Assembly (NCBI GenBank): GCA_963576735.1
Contig: OY755182.1
Span: 6,758,001 to 6,822,000 of the forward strand
DNA from: Bedellia somnulentella
Taxonomy: Eukaryota > Arthropoda > Insecta > Lepidoptera > Bedelliidae
DNA: 64,000 bases
Direction of reading: 5' to 3'
Within the stretch, counting starts at the first letter, position 1, and each line of letters begins with the position of its first letter. The notes below the pieces were generated by a model. The model was given only the letters and a program-made list of their open reading frames with translations, was not told the DNA's origin and ran no database searches. Both the position numbers and the translations under genes were made by a program. Shown here in pieces: positions 24,601-36,600 of this stretch.

Positions 24601-27600
24601 GTTCCACTGTGAGGTCTGCTACCTGCAATTGTGGATAATTATTGATTAATAAACATTTATACATGAGACCCATTTTGAAGGCAACTTAGACAAGAACTGT
24701 TATAACAACCATATCAAACTTATGATATACTAGCTGACCCGACAGGCTTCGTACTGTCAAATTTGCTTATGACAAAGCTTAAGGCGTTTTTTAATTAATT
24801 TAAAAAAACCTCAAAAATAGTAGCCTATGTGTTATTCTGATGTATAAGCTATAGCCTATGTGTTATTCTGATGTATAAGCTATATTATGGTAAAGTTTCA
24901 TTCAAATCCATTCAGTAGTTTTTACGTGAAAGAGTAACAAACATCCATACATCCATACTTACAAACTTTCGCCTTTATAATATTACCTTTTTCAGGGGAA
25001 TCCAAATTAATTGTAATTATTTCAATTATGAATGATGAAACATGAAACATGATGATTTTTAAAGTTTTGTTTCATGAGTATAAATTTACCTCAGATTGTT
25101 TTCCTCTCTTTCCCATATTGTGAACCGTGATGGAGAATGATGTGACATCTGGCGGCACGTCACTGCAAATAAATATCACGAAATTATATTTCTGCTTTTT
25201 TTTACCTTTGCAATAAACTTTTAAATTAAAATCAAATAATTGATGTGGTTATCCAAATAAATTATAGCATGTTGTTTTGGGGACAGAAAATAAATACCTA
25301 AAATTTTTGAGAAGCATAAAATTGACGTTCCAGTACGGGCCTTGTTCAAGGCAGCATCAGTGGTGTGAAACCAATAAGACGCCCCCCTTGGTTTTTTTTT
25401 TGCAAAGAAGACCGAATACAACAAACTTGCTCAAAACAAACTTCTCGTCCCAGTGCGGGTCAGGCGCGGGTGCGTGCGACTGCAGCCAGGGCCGCGGCGC
25501 CAGACGAGATCCCCCTCCTCCTCCTGTTATAGAATACTCACTCACGCGCGGGTGCCACCCTCCCCCCTCCACTATTAAATAAAGTACTTACTCAAACACA
25601 TACTCCTCGTCCCAGTGATGGTCGGGCGCGGGTGCGTGCGAAGGGCGTGGCCCCCAGCGTTAGCTGTAGCCAGGATCGCGGCACCAAGCGAGACTCCCCT
25701 CCTTACTTATTACATACTTACTCAAACAAAAACACCTCGTTCCAGAGCGCGCCAAGCTCGAGGCGGCAGCGACTCTGAAACCGACCCCCTCCCTCCACTT
25801 ACAAACTACTTACTTAAACACAAACTTCTCGCCCCACTGCAGGGTCGGGCACTAGACGAGCACGGGTGCAACCCCCTCCCAACCCAACCCTACTTTATAT
25901 AAAATACTTACTCAAACACAAACTCATCGTCCCAGTGCGGGTAGGGCGCGGGTGCGTGCTACAGGCGCGGCGCCTAGCGCCAGCTGCAGCCACGGCCGCG
26001 ACGCCAGAAGAGATCCCCTTAGCCCTCCTTTTATAAAATCGGGTGNNNNNNNNNNNNNNNNNNNNNNNNNNNNNNNNNNNNNNNNNNNNNNNNNNNNNNN
26101 NNNNNNNNNNNNNNNNNNNNNNNNNNNNNNNNNNNNNNNNNNNNNNNNNNNNNNNNNNNNNNNNNNNNNNNNNNNNNNNNNNNNNNNNNNNNNNNNNNNN
26201 NNNNNNNNNNNNNNNNNNNNNNNNNNNNNNNNNNNNNNNNNNNNNCGGATCGAAAAATCTAATATTTTCATGTATATAGGATTTATAAAACAACGCAAAC
26301 GTTCACGTCGTATATCCACGAGGGTCTGGCAAAGGTACTAATACTTATGGGCAGCTTGTGGCATTAGTTTCACCTAGTGTTCAGTGTACCCACCTATAGC
26401 TTGGACAGTGTACTCACGTGATAGGGGGCAGACCTAGCTCCGTTTTACACGAATACATTGCCAAATGACTAAATAAAAATTAGCCACCATGATAATCAGG
26501 CTTTGTTGTGCATGAAAACCTCATGTGGTCACCACCACATATGACATTAGAAAAGACACATTTACGTAAGACCGACTCGAGATTTGAAGCCACGCCTCTC
26601 TGCCTATGCCATTACCTTGCACTGGTGCTTGGCGTACTGCGGCGCGCACATGGGCCGCAGCGCGTCCAGCCAGCCGCGCTCGTCCGCCGCGCTGCTCGCT
26701 GATAGGTGTGTATGAGTGGACAGGCACGGGAGGGCTCGCTCCACCACTTGGAAGCAGAACTCGCGGTCCCACAGCGATTCGTGGACCTGAGGGCATATGA
26801 TGTATTGATAATATATGTGAAGGATTGGGGAAGATTGGGACTTTTGAGTTTAGTTGGAACCTTTGAAGTTAATATCTTAATACAACAATGCTACCACGAT
26901 GATGACATAATGAATAAATATATACGGATAATCGCAAACGAGCGATCCATCCACATTAATGATGTCCCCTCTCCGATTAACTTTTTGTCCTTGGGATTTA
27001 CTGATGATCATAATCATAGTTTCTTGGGTGGACTTTCTGTAGGAGGAACTATAATAGAGTTTAGAAGTGGGGGCATTGGCGCATAATCATAAGGTAGCAC
27101 GCACAATCACGCAAGTACAACTTTTGTATAGGAGCACTGGAGTAAAGCGGGAGACAATGGAAATTAAAGGGCTTACTATATTGTTTTTTTTTGTGGAAAG
27201 ACTAAAACATAAAACGAAAAAAAAACGTAAAAATAACATGGCGGAAAGAACTTAAAACATGTATCAAGGTCTCACCTGATAAAGATATGCGCACGAAAGA
27301 TCAATAAGCCCTTTAGGCTTAGTCCTCCGCGGTGAATCGAAGAAGTAAAGATGTGTGTCGGTGCCTTCTTCCTGCAGAACAAAATAGAGGTTCTTCCACT
27401 TCTTAGCGCCTTTGTCAGATTTCTTGTTGAGATATCCTTGGTGTTTGATCCCGTTCATTTTCTTGAGGCCGATTTGGTCTCGACATTCTCGTAATGTTGC
27501 ATAGATTTTCTCAGCTGCGGCCCCTGTTGCGTTTTGTGTGGGCTCTATAACGTGACCTTCTGCTATTAGCTGGAAACATAAACGTACATTTTTATATTTG

Positions 27601-30600
27601 CAGTTATATTATACGGTTGTGATTTCACAAATTGTAAGAAAATGAGAGTCTTAATCTTATGGTACTTTTGAGTTACTTTCTGTATAAACTGATAAGTGTG
27701 AGATACAAAATAATAGTTCTTTGAAAACTACATTTGAAATCCCACAAAAACCAAATTGTTATAAGTAAAACGATAAAATACAAAATCATATCCAGATCTA
27801 CTTTCACACTTATCGTACTAACGTTGTTAGATGTTCTAAGAAAATAACCGTCTCTTTCACACTTTCTCCATTTTTTATCATTTAATACTATTAAAATAGA
27901 CTTACAGGCTGTCCTAAAGTATGGCCTTCCACAATCTGTTCTTTCCTATATCTATTGATGACAGCGTCCAAGCATTCGAAAGTGCGCCCTCCCATAAGGT
28001 ATCTGTAAACAAACGAAAAGTTATTAGTATCACCCTTTAAAATTATTTCATCCTCTGTGTAATTTGAATAAACTACTTAATATTTATATGAAAATAATAA
28101 AAATAGAATAAATAAATAACAATGTATATCATCAAAACGAGAAAATCATAAGTTTTTTGAAACAATTAAATAAGTAGAGAACAATCCTTAATCACGTCTA
28201 ACCTCAAAATGAGCCATAATTTTTTAGAAGGGCTGTTTACTTTTGTTATTATTTTATTTAAAAACAAAGTACATACCGAACGCCTTTCTTCTCAATCCTG
28301 AACCTCTGAATCTGATTATTAATATGGAAGAACAAAGAATAATCCCCGGGAGAGTTATCCGAAGGCCTCACTAGAAAGCTGCCGGGGCCTGCCTTGACCA
28401 GCATATCCACTGCCTCACTCTTGGTCAAGTTCGGGTGGAACCAGGAAAATACTGTGTTGGGATCAATTGATGGGTCTAAGTCTTCGACTAGCTCGCGGAA
28501 GATCATACCCTGTTCTCCAGTTCTGAAATAGACGTTTTATTTGTAAGTTTAGAAGTCGTAATGTTAAGATGATCTCACAAGTGACGTGTTGTTTTTTATG
28601 ATTTAAGGAAAGTTATTTAATTGGATTCTGTGAAATGGAACAACAAACATACATTTATGCTCATCACAGATGTTGCGCTCAGTGGGATTTCGAAATCTCC
28701 GGACCCAGAAGCTAGACCTATCTATTTCGACGTCGTCTGATAGATCTATCTTTAATGCCAAATATCCCGATTAAAGAATTCATCAACTTCTCATAATTCC
28801 TCGATGAGTTTGCAAAGTTTAATTAAACCCGCTAACTGATAATAGAGCGAACGTAGATGAGTCGCAAGTTGCAAGATGTCAAAACTGAAACGAGTTAATA
28901 ACTTTGAGCATAATAGTTCAAGATCCCGGTGCCCCCAGACGTTACTTATTTTCTCATAAGAAATATAAATGGGATAAAGTAGTGTTACTCGTAGTACTTA
29001 CTTTGAGTGTGTGCATACCTGCTACCTTGGGTCGACGGCCAATTCATAGGTACCAGGTGCTCAAGGTAGATAAATACAATACTGATTTTTCTTAAATTCT
29101 CAGTGCTGATTTTTAGATATGTTTTAGACATTGTTGTTAAAAATTAATAATCATTATTGCCAGACACTTTCCATCGGCGATTACCCTTACCAGACGGTTT
29201 AAAGCTTCAAAAAAAAAACTTATTCTTACTTACAATCTCACTCACTCACTCATTTGATTTTTATGTATGATACTTGGGGAACTATTTGAACACCCCTGGT
29301 CAGCAGCCAGACCAATTGGAGGGGTCAAACCTCCCCCCAGACACACATAAAGTGTCGCTATATGTATAAGCGCGAGGTCATTATTTGTACGCTTGAATGT
29401 GAGAGAGATATCTATTTATGGATATCTTTCTTATACTTATTGACGTCTCTAGGCTACTCTATTCAGTGCTATTTGATTTAAGTTGCCCTGAACATGAGGA
29501 AGCTGACACTAAGATTATCCACCATATCTGCAATTTTGTTGATTAAAAGCTAATTTTGTTATTCAGTGTTCTGACACCGATATTGCAGTTATTATGCTGG
29601 GCAATATGCATCATTTAAAAAATGATGACTCCCATGTGTGGATATTGACTGGCACTGGAAATAAAGTTAGATACATTGATATCACTGAGATTTATAAACA
29701 TTTAGGACCTACATAAAGCCGTTGCTTGCCAGGATTTCACGCAATAACTGGTTGTGATTACAATCCAGCATTTTTTATAAAAGGCAAGCAAAGGCCATTT
29801 AATGTATTGAAAAAAAAAGTAGAGTACCAGATAGCATTTATGAAACTCGGCGATTTAGACTTATTCAGTGACTTAGAACTGGAGCAAAATGTCCTGAACA
29901 CTATACAAAAATGTATTTGTGAACTGTACAACGTGGCCGGAATAATTGACGTAGATGCTGCCCGACTCCAACTCTTCATCAACACTTATATGGTTTGTGA
30001 CGTAAATGAAGAGTTCAATCGTAAAAATGTGAAAAACTTTGATGCTAGTAACTTACCACCATGCAAAAGTGAGCTTTCACAGCAGTTTCGACGAGCTAAT
30101 TATATCACTAGTCTCTGGAAAAATGCTCATATGAAGAAAGTTAGTATTTTTAACCGACTTCAAAAAAGGAGGTTCTCAGTTCGATTGTTTGTATGTATGT
30201 ATGTATGTATGTATGTATAATTGTCCGCGATTATCTCGAGTTTGGCTTAAGCTATTTGGATGCGGTTTTCAGGAAAGTATTCGTTACATTTAGGAGAAGG
30301 TTTTAGTGCCTTAACCGACCATAAAAAGAAAGGAGGTTCTGTGTTTGACCTGTATGTATGTCTGTTGGTCCGCGATTATCTCACGTTTGGCTTAAGCTAT
30401 TTGGATGCGGTTTTCAGAAAAGTATTCGTTACATTTAGGAGAAGGTTTTAGTGCCTTAACCGACCAAAAAAAGAAAGGAGGTTCTGTGTTTGACCTGTAT
30501 GTATGTCTGTTGGTCCGCGATTATCTCACGTTTGGCTTAAGCTATTTGGATGCGGTTTTCAGAAAAGTATTCGTTACATTTAGGAGAAGGTTTTAGTGCC

Positions 30601-33600
30601 TTAACCGACCAAAAAAAGAAAGGAGGTTCTGTGTTTGACCTGTATGTATGTCTGTTGGTCCGCGATTATCTCACGTTTGGCTTAAGCTATTTATATGCGG
30701 TTTTCAGAAAAGTATTCGTTACATTTAGGAGAAGGTTTTAGTGCCTTGACCGACCAAAAAAAGAAAGGAGGTTCTGTGTTTGACCTGTATGTATGTGTGT
30801 TGGTCTGCGATTATCTTACGTTTGGCTTAAGCTATTTGGATGCGGTTTTCAGAAAAGTATTCGTTACATTTAGAAGATGGGTTAAAAGTTCTTTAACCGA
30901 CTCTAAAAAAAGGAGGTTTCTTAGTTTGAAATATAAGTATGTATGTAAAGTTATCAATACTACACAGAAATGTATCAATATATGTTAATAAAGTTTTCTT
31001 TATTAGTAATAAACAGAGTGACTAAATTATTGAACAAAAAAGTATATAAAAACATGAATAAATTACTCTTAATTATATAAAAGAAAAAAATATATATTGC
31101 AACATCATGTTTTTCATCCTGGTCATTTCAATCAAGGCGCTTTCGTCATGGAGAATTTCGCGCTTTCGGAATGGTCTTAACCATTTAAGTAATTTCTTTG
31201 AATCTATATCACTTAAAGCCATCTCATCAAGGGATTTTACTCGACTCAACGCTACATACATATAAGAGAGTTTCTTCGCATTTGTGATAGGTGAACTTCT
31301 CTTTGCTCATCTGTTTCGGCAGCAAGAGCAGCACGCTGACGATCTCTCTCATTCTGAAGGGCAAGCACGAGTTATCGACACGATAACGGTTAGAATGAGA
31401 TGGCAGTATACGATACTAAGTAAGTGCGTAAAAGATGGCTGCTTTATCCCACGCGATAACTAGTTTAAATACGGCTCGTGCTTGCCCTGCTGAAGTCTTT
31501 GTTTTTTTTCGATGGGTGTTTCGTTCTCCCTTACGCGACTTTTCCTTAAAGCATCCTTTGCTTTTCTATCTAGGCCCGCAGGTAAACAAAATAGTAACAA
31601 GTAAGCTAAAGTCATAATAACAAATATTATAACTACCTGTTAAAAAAACTATAAAATAAACAGACAGTAAAACCAATCTCTCAAAAACTATCACTAATTC
31701 ACTAAAAAAACTCAGAGTGATTTAAGAACTTATCACTAAAAAGTATAAAATAAAAAACAAAAACAAAAACTTCAAATTAAAAACTAAACAGAAAAATTAA
31801 ATATTATTATTTTTTATTTAAAAAAGAACCGCCTTCAAAAATCCAACTGAAAAGTATAAAATAATTTTTATTTATTTTATTATGTACAACTCTATTCAAC
31901 TTCTTCTTTTTGAAGTCGGTGCCAAACAGACAAATCCAAAATGAAAATTGCTACATAAATCAATCGATAGTGCCTCAACAACAGTAGGTAACACAATCGC
32001 GCTCAAAAATCAAATTTCTTCCGCTCGCAACGACGTCGCTTTATAAAGGATGGAATGGGGGGACAGTGAGCGGTGCTTAGCCTGGTGTGCATGCGTCGCA
32101 CTCCGCAGAGAAAATATCATAATATACATGTCACCGTAAAACTGTAAATACTAGTAAATTATAATTTTAGATAGATAGCGAGATAGTAAACTAACGTTAG
32201 GTTAGGTTATGTAAGATTATCAGATTTCAAACTAACGGAATTAACAATTCGACAGAGACATGCATGCACCGAGTTGGCACAACCAATACTTCTAACACTT
32301 TATAAAAAGACGATCGAGAATCTAAATCACTACATAGTATAAAACAAAGTCGCTTTCTCTCTCCCTGTCTGGGATATACGGACATCCTTATGCATACTTT
32401 AATCTGTAAAACTACGAAATGAATTTTAATGCGTTTTTTTTTTATTAATTGAATAAAAAGGAAGGTTTATAAGGATGACATACGCTGATAGGGTGGAGAA
32501 CTCACTCAACTTGGGCGGGCCACTAATATTCGTTCTTCTTTGTCATGAAAATTGGTTTGGCACCGACTTCAAAAAGAAGAAGTTGAATAGAGTTGTACAT
32601 AATAAAATAAATAAAAATTATTTTATACTTTTCAGTTGGATTTTTGAAGGCGGTTCTTTTTTAAATAAAAAATAATAATTAGTCCTGACAATAATGGTTG
32701 AAAGATAATAAATATCATTTTAACTGGTTCGATGGGGACCAATTGCCGAGCTTTGTCAGTGAATCGCTTCAAGAAGAATCAGGTATTATACTTTAAATTT
32801 GAATAATTGATATAACCGTATAACTCTTTGATTCTTAATTATGTTATTTTTGTTACAGAAAATGAAAGTAATATGGATGATAATGAAGATAGTCAATGCC
32901 AACATTGGGTTGATAATGACTTATCAAACTTAGACGATGATGACAGTAAAGAAAGATCACGCTGAATGTTCAAACTAATAATCCGAAAGAAGAAAGACAT
33001 GTATAGCTTTGTATAATTTTAAGATTTAATAAACATGAAATTTTTAAATAGTAGTATTCAATTTTACTCGATGATAAGATGTGAAACATAGGTTAAAGAA
33101 TCTTATATTTATTATTTATAAAATTTTCTCAACCCAGATCACTTTAAAATACCTTGTAATCTTCAGGTTCGATTCCATTTTGTATGTAACGAATCTTTAA
33201 TCTCTCTTGATTATATCGAACAGAGCAGAATTTTAGCGACACTTTATGTGTGTCTGGGGGTATGTTTGACCCCTCCAATTGGTCTGGCTGCTGACCAGGG
33301 GTGTTCAAATAGTTCCCCAAGTATCATACATAAAAATCAAGAGTGAGATTGTAAGTAAGAATATGTTTTTTTTTTTGAAGCTTTAAAGCGTCTGGTAAGG
33401 GTAAGCGCCGATGAAAAGTGTCTGGCAATAATGATTATTAATTTTTAACAACAATATCTAAAACATATGTAAAAATCAGCACTGTATTTATCTACCGTTA
33501 GCACCTGGTACCTATGAATTGGCCGTCGACCCAAGGTAGCAGGTATGCACACACTCAAAGTACGTACTAACACTACTTTATCCCATTTATATTTCTTATG

Positions 33601-36600
33601 AGAAAATAAGTAACGTCTGGGGGCACCGGGATCTTACTCTATAACAGTCTTACTATCGACGCGACGGTCGGAAGATATTATTAATAAGAGGCCGATGTTT
33701 TAGAGTGGACAGAAAATGCGTTCAAAATTTCCGTGTTAGGTATACACAGGTGAAGCTAACAAAGCGAGTAAATAATTTAAAAAGCCCGCGGAATTAGTGA
33801 TATTGTTTTTATTGATCCGTGATAGCTCAGTGGGGAGTACCACCGCCTCTTATTCAAAGAGGCGTGGATTCGAGCGAAGCCTACACCAATGTGTCTTTTC
33901 TTAAGTCATATCTATAGTTAACTTATTATGGTGGTCAACGGTGAGGAAATTCACATGGCTGCGTTGTACTTAGTTATGTAACTAGGTATTCGTACAAAAC
34001 AGCGATAAACCTGCCCACTATCACGTAAGTCCATACCATATATCCATACAAAACGTGAGTACTCTGAAAACCGGGTTACTTTAATGTCACGTGGCATTCA
34101 TAAATATTAGTACCTCTTTGACACCTTCGGGAAAAAAGGGCGTTAGTGTTTAAGTGATAAAAGACATGCTAAGCCGTTGTTGCGTAGATGTAAATATATA
34201 TGTCGTAAATATAATCAGAAATGAAAATCAATTACACTCTAATGCAATCACTAATACAATATTTGCCATTTTTATGACTAATTAGGAACGCAATCTTTCG
34301 CTTTAATGTTTATAGGAAGTGGATTCTGGCACAATGACAGGATGTGGTGTTATTACTCATATCGTGGAATGATTATGATTTTTTTATTATGTCTTTCTGT
34401 GTTGCCTTTAACTCACTTGCTTACACAATCAGTACACTAAATTTTATGTCTGTCTGCTGATGTTAAGAAGTATTATACGTATTATTATATTGGATTGGAT
34501 TATATTCATCGCTTTTTAATAGCTACAGGACAAACCTATGTTTGCTTTGTACGGATTAACTGCCAGGTGGCTAAGTAAAATTAAGCTTTATCTATCACGA
34601 TGTTTTCCCTCACCGTTATCAACCTTGAAAAATAAACAACGCTCATGACTTCAAAAATACATTGCTATTGGCCTTCAGGAACTACAGAAATCCCCATTTT
34701 ATATGAGAACATGCTAATTCCTACTAAGCAAGGTGTCTTATAAATATTTGCCACTTATTTTTTTCTAGCGCTTATATTTATTAATGCTGTTTTTTTTTCA
34801 AACCCGGATGATATTGTATTCGAGATTAGCTTCTGGTTCTAAAGGTCGCATATTTGATTCCCTTTCGTGATAACATTCAAATTATGATGAAGGGTAGTTT
34901 TTTCTTAATCTTATGTGATATTTAAATTTTTTAACTTATGAGATAACATCCAATACCACGAATAAATACTTTATTTCAACGGAGTCGTTTAACATATGTT
35001 TTATAGGAAACGTTTAAGTGCGAAAAGGTAAAAAACATCCGTAATCAAACACATACACCAACTCTTTTCAAGCATTAATGTATTATACTAAGTTAAATAA
35101 ATCATCATTTCAATATATTTAACCGCAACCACCCGAGCAAGACATAAATAAACCGCATTATGCAAATGTAATACGTCTTCACTCACCTATGTGCAGTGAC
35201 CCATAACCAGCCGTCGCCCATATCATTATGCACGAAGAAAATATCGCCCTTTTGAAATGTTAATTCGTCTGTGTCTGGCATTTTGGTGTATGGCAGTATG
35301 GCAACCACTCGCTAGAAGAACACAATTAATTACGTGAATATCGTCTGGAAATAGCACAAACTCGTTCCTTTTTATGGGTGAATAATCTGGGGATTTAAAG
35401 TTAAGATTTTTGGTGGGTCAAATCATTGAAACCTATCCCTAAAGAATTTTATTAGACTATCTTATCCACTCTGAAGTACTTTAGTATGGGTTTCTAGTAC
35501 AACTTGGTTTAGACATTTGGGATAATGGAAATTATTAGGCAATGTGGTCGATAGGACACCCCTTAGCGACAATTCTTTAAAATACCATCCTTTCCCTAGT
35601 CAACTAAAAAAATCTGGTTGACCTACTTACCGTACCTTTGGAATCAAGTGACAAAAAGCCGTAGAGCAAAAAGGTACATTAAGAAGACATTTCTAAATGA
35701 ATGACTATTTAGGATGAATTTACCTTCTTATCATTAACAGGTTCTGGAGGCGGCACAGGTTCCACTAATCTTTCACGTTTCAGGAGATCAGAGCAGTGGC
35801 TGTAGAATCCAACTAGCTCAGTCAGGGAGTCGAACTGACGACCCCCAATGTAGTAGTCACCACATACTGCTGTTATCCTATCAACATTTATTTTTTATTT
35901 GTGTTTATATCAAGTAATTACTTAGGGTTATAAATAATAGTTAACTAGTTAAAAATACAAAACTTCATAGAATCATCAGACACAATATGACATAAGAATT
36001 AAATTTTTGGAGTATTTTGTTACACTGTTATGCCGATTCTTCATTCTCGCGAGACAGACGAGACATTGTGAGTGCGAGAGTGTGCATGGTAGTATCTCTC
36101 GGGCTGTCTCGTGATGTCTCGTCTGGTCTCTGTCTCGAGTCGGTTTTGCGACAAGATCAAAGGGTCTCGCGTTGTCTCGTCTCGTTTCGTGAAACCCGCC
36201 GAATGCATCACTGTACTCTCGTATCTCCCAACTGTTGACCAGTCAATACTTCTACGTTTTTGTATGTACAATGTTGTGAAATAAATTTATCGAATAGAAC
36301 CTGTTATATGTCATTCCAACCTACGTAGCCTCGGCAGAGACGACGCGAGACATGGCGAGTGCTCTCGCCCAAGACTGTACATGGCCACGTCTCAGAAGAG
36401 AGCACTCGTCATGTCTCGCTGAAGAGCCTCGGGCGAGTGCTCTGGTACAAGAGTGAAGAGCCGGCATTAGATTGTAATTTATTTATATAAACAACAACTA
36501 GCTAAGTCATATAATATTTTTATCGTCAATAAGACATTTTATTTTATAAAGCAACAGTGAGGTGAGCTTTCATATATTAAAATTTTTCCTAGAGTATGTT

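Larger units (their letters stand above)
30155..32680. mobile_element. composite insertion inside the long-TIR element
   Basis: Separates two parts of the nuclease-like gene. It contains the 145-bp tandem array, a PIF1-like fragment, a short TIR element (31358-31488) and an inverted-repeat pair at its right end. It begins with AACCGACTTCAAAAAAGGAG and ends with GGCGGTTCTTTTTTAAA. Whether it is one element or several is unclear. Confidence 0.45.
29484..32967 (+). pseudogene. XPG/PIN-like nuclease gene remnant of the long-TIR element
   Basis: Pieces in changing frames: [17 protein letters not shown] (29484 on), [16 protein letters not shown] (29567 on) and [20 protein letters not shown] (29739 on), then an alpha-helical stretch to about 30150. 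The order EADT, then S-D-T-D, then GCDY recalls the acidic motifs of XPG/FEN-type nucleases (EAEA, DDSD, GSDYT). A frameshift lies near 29535-29560 and a TAA precedes the CLPGFH segment. The tail appears to resume after the nested insertion with [15 protein letters not shown] (to 32779), a possible intron, and an acidic end to TGA at 32967. The XPG relation is an inference from motif order. Confidence 0.5.
28920..33635 (+). mobile_element. 4.7 kb DNA element with about 400-bp terminal inverted repeats
   Basis: Left TIR 28920-29360 and right TIR 33234-33635 pair almost throughout, both opening AAGATCCCGGTGCCCCCAGA. Inside are remnants of a plus-strand gene (29484-30150, resuming near 32718 and ending 32967), separated by a nested composite insertion (about 30155-32680). 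No clear target duplication. The superfamily is not identified. It lies in the large vap intron between the SH3 and second SH2 exons. Confidence 0.75.

Noticed and set aside
25895..26341. Several ORFs translating through the N run
   Set aside because: They are artefacts of unresolved bases.
30166..30905. CRISPR-like array
   Set aside because: Repeats are contiguous 145-bp units without unique spacers, in eukaryotic DNA.
30260..30988. Series of near-identical 63-codon ORFs
   Set aside because: They come from the 145-bp tandem repeat read in one frame.
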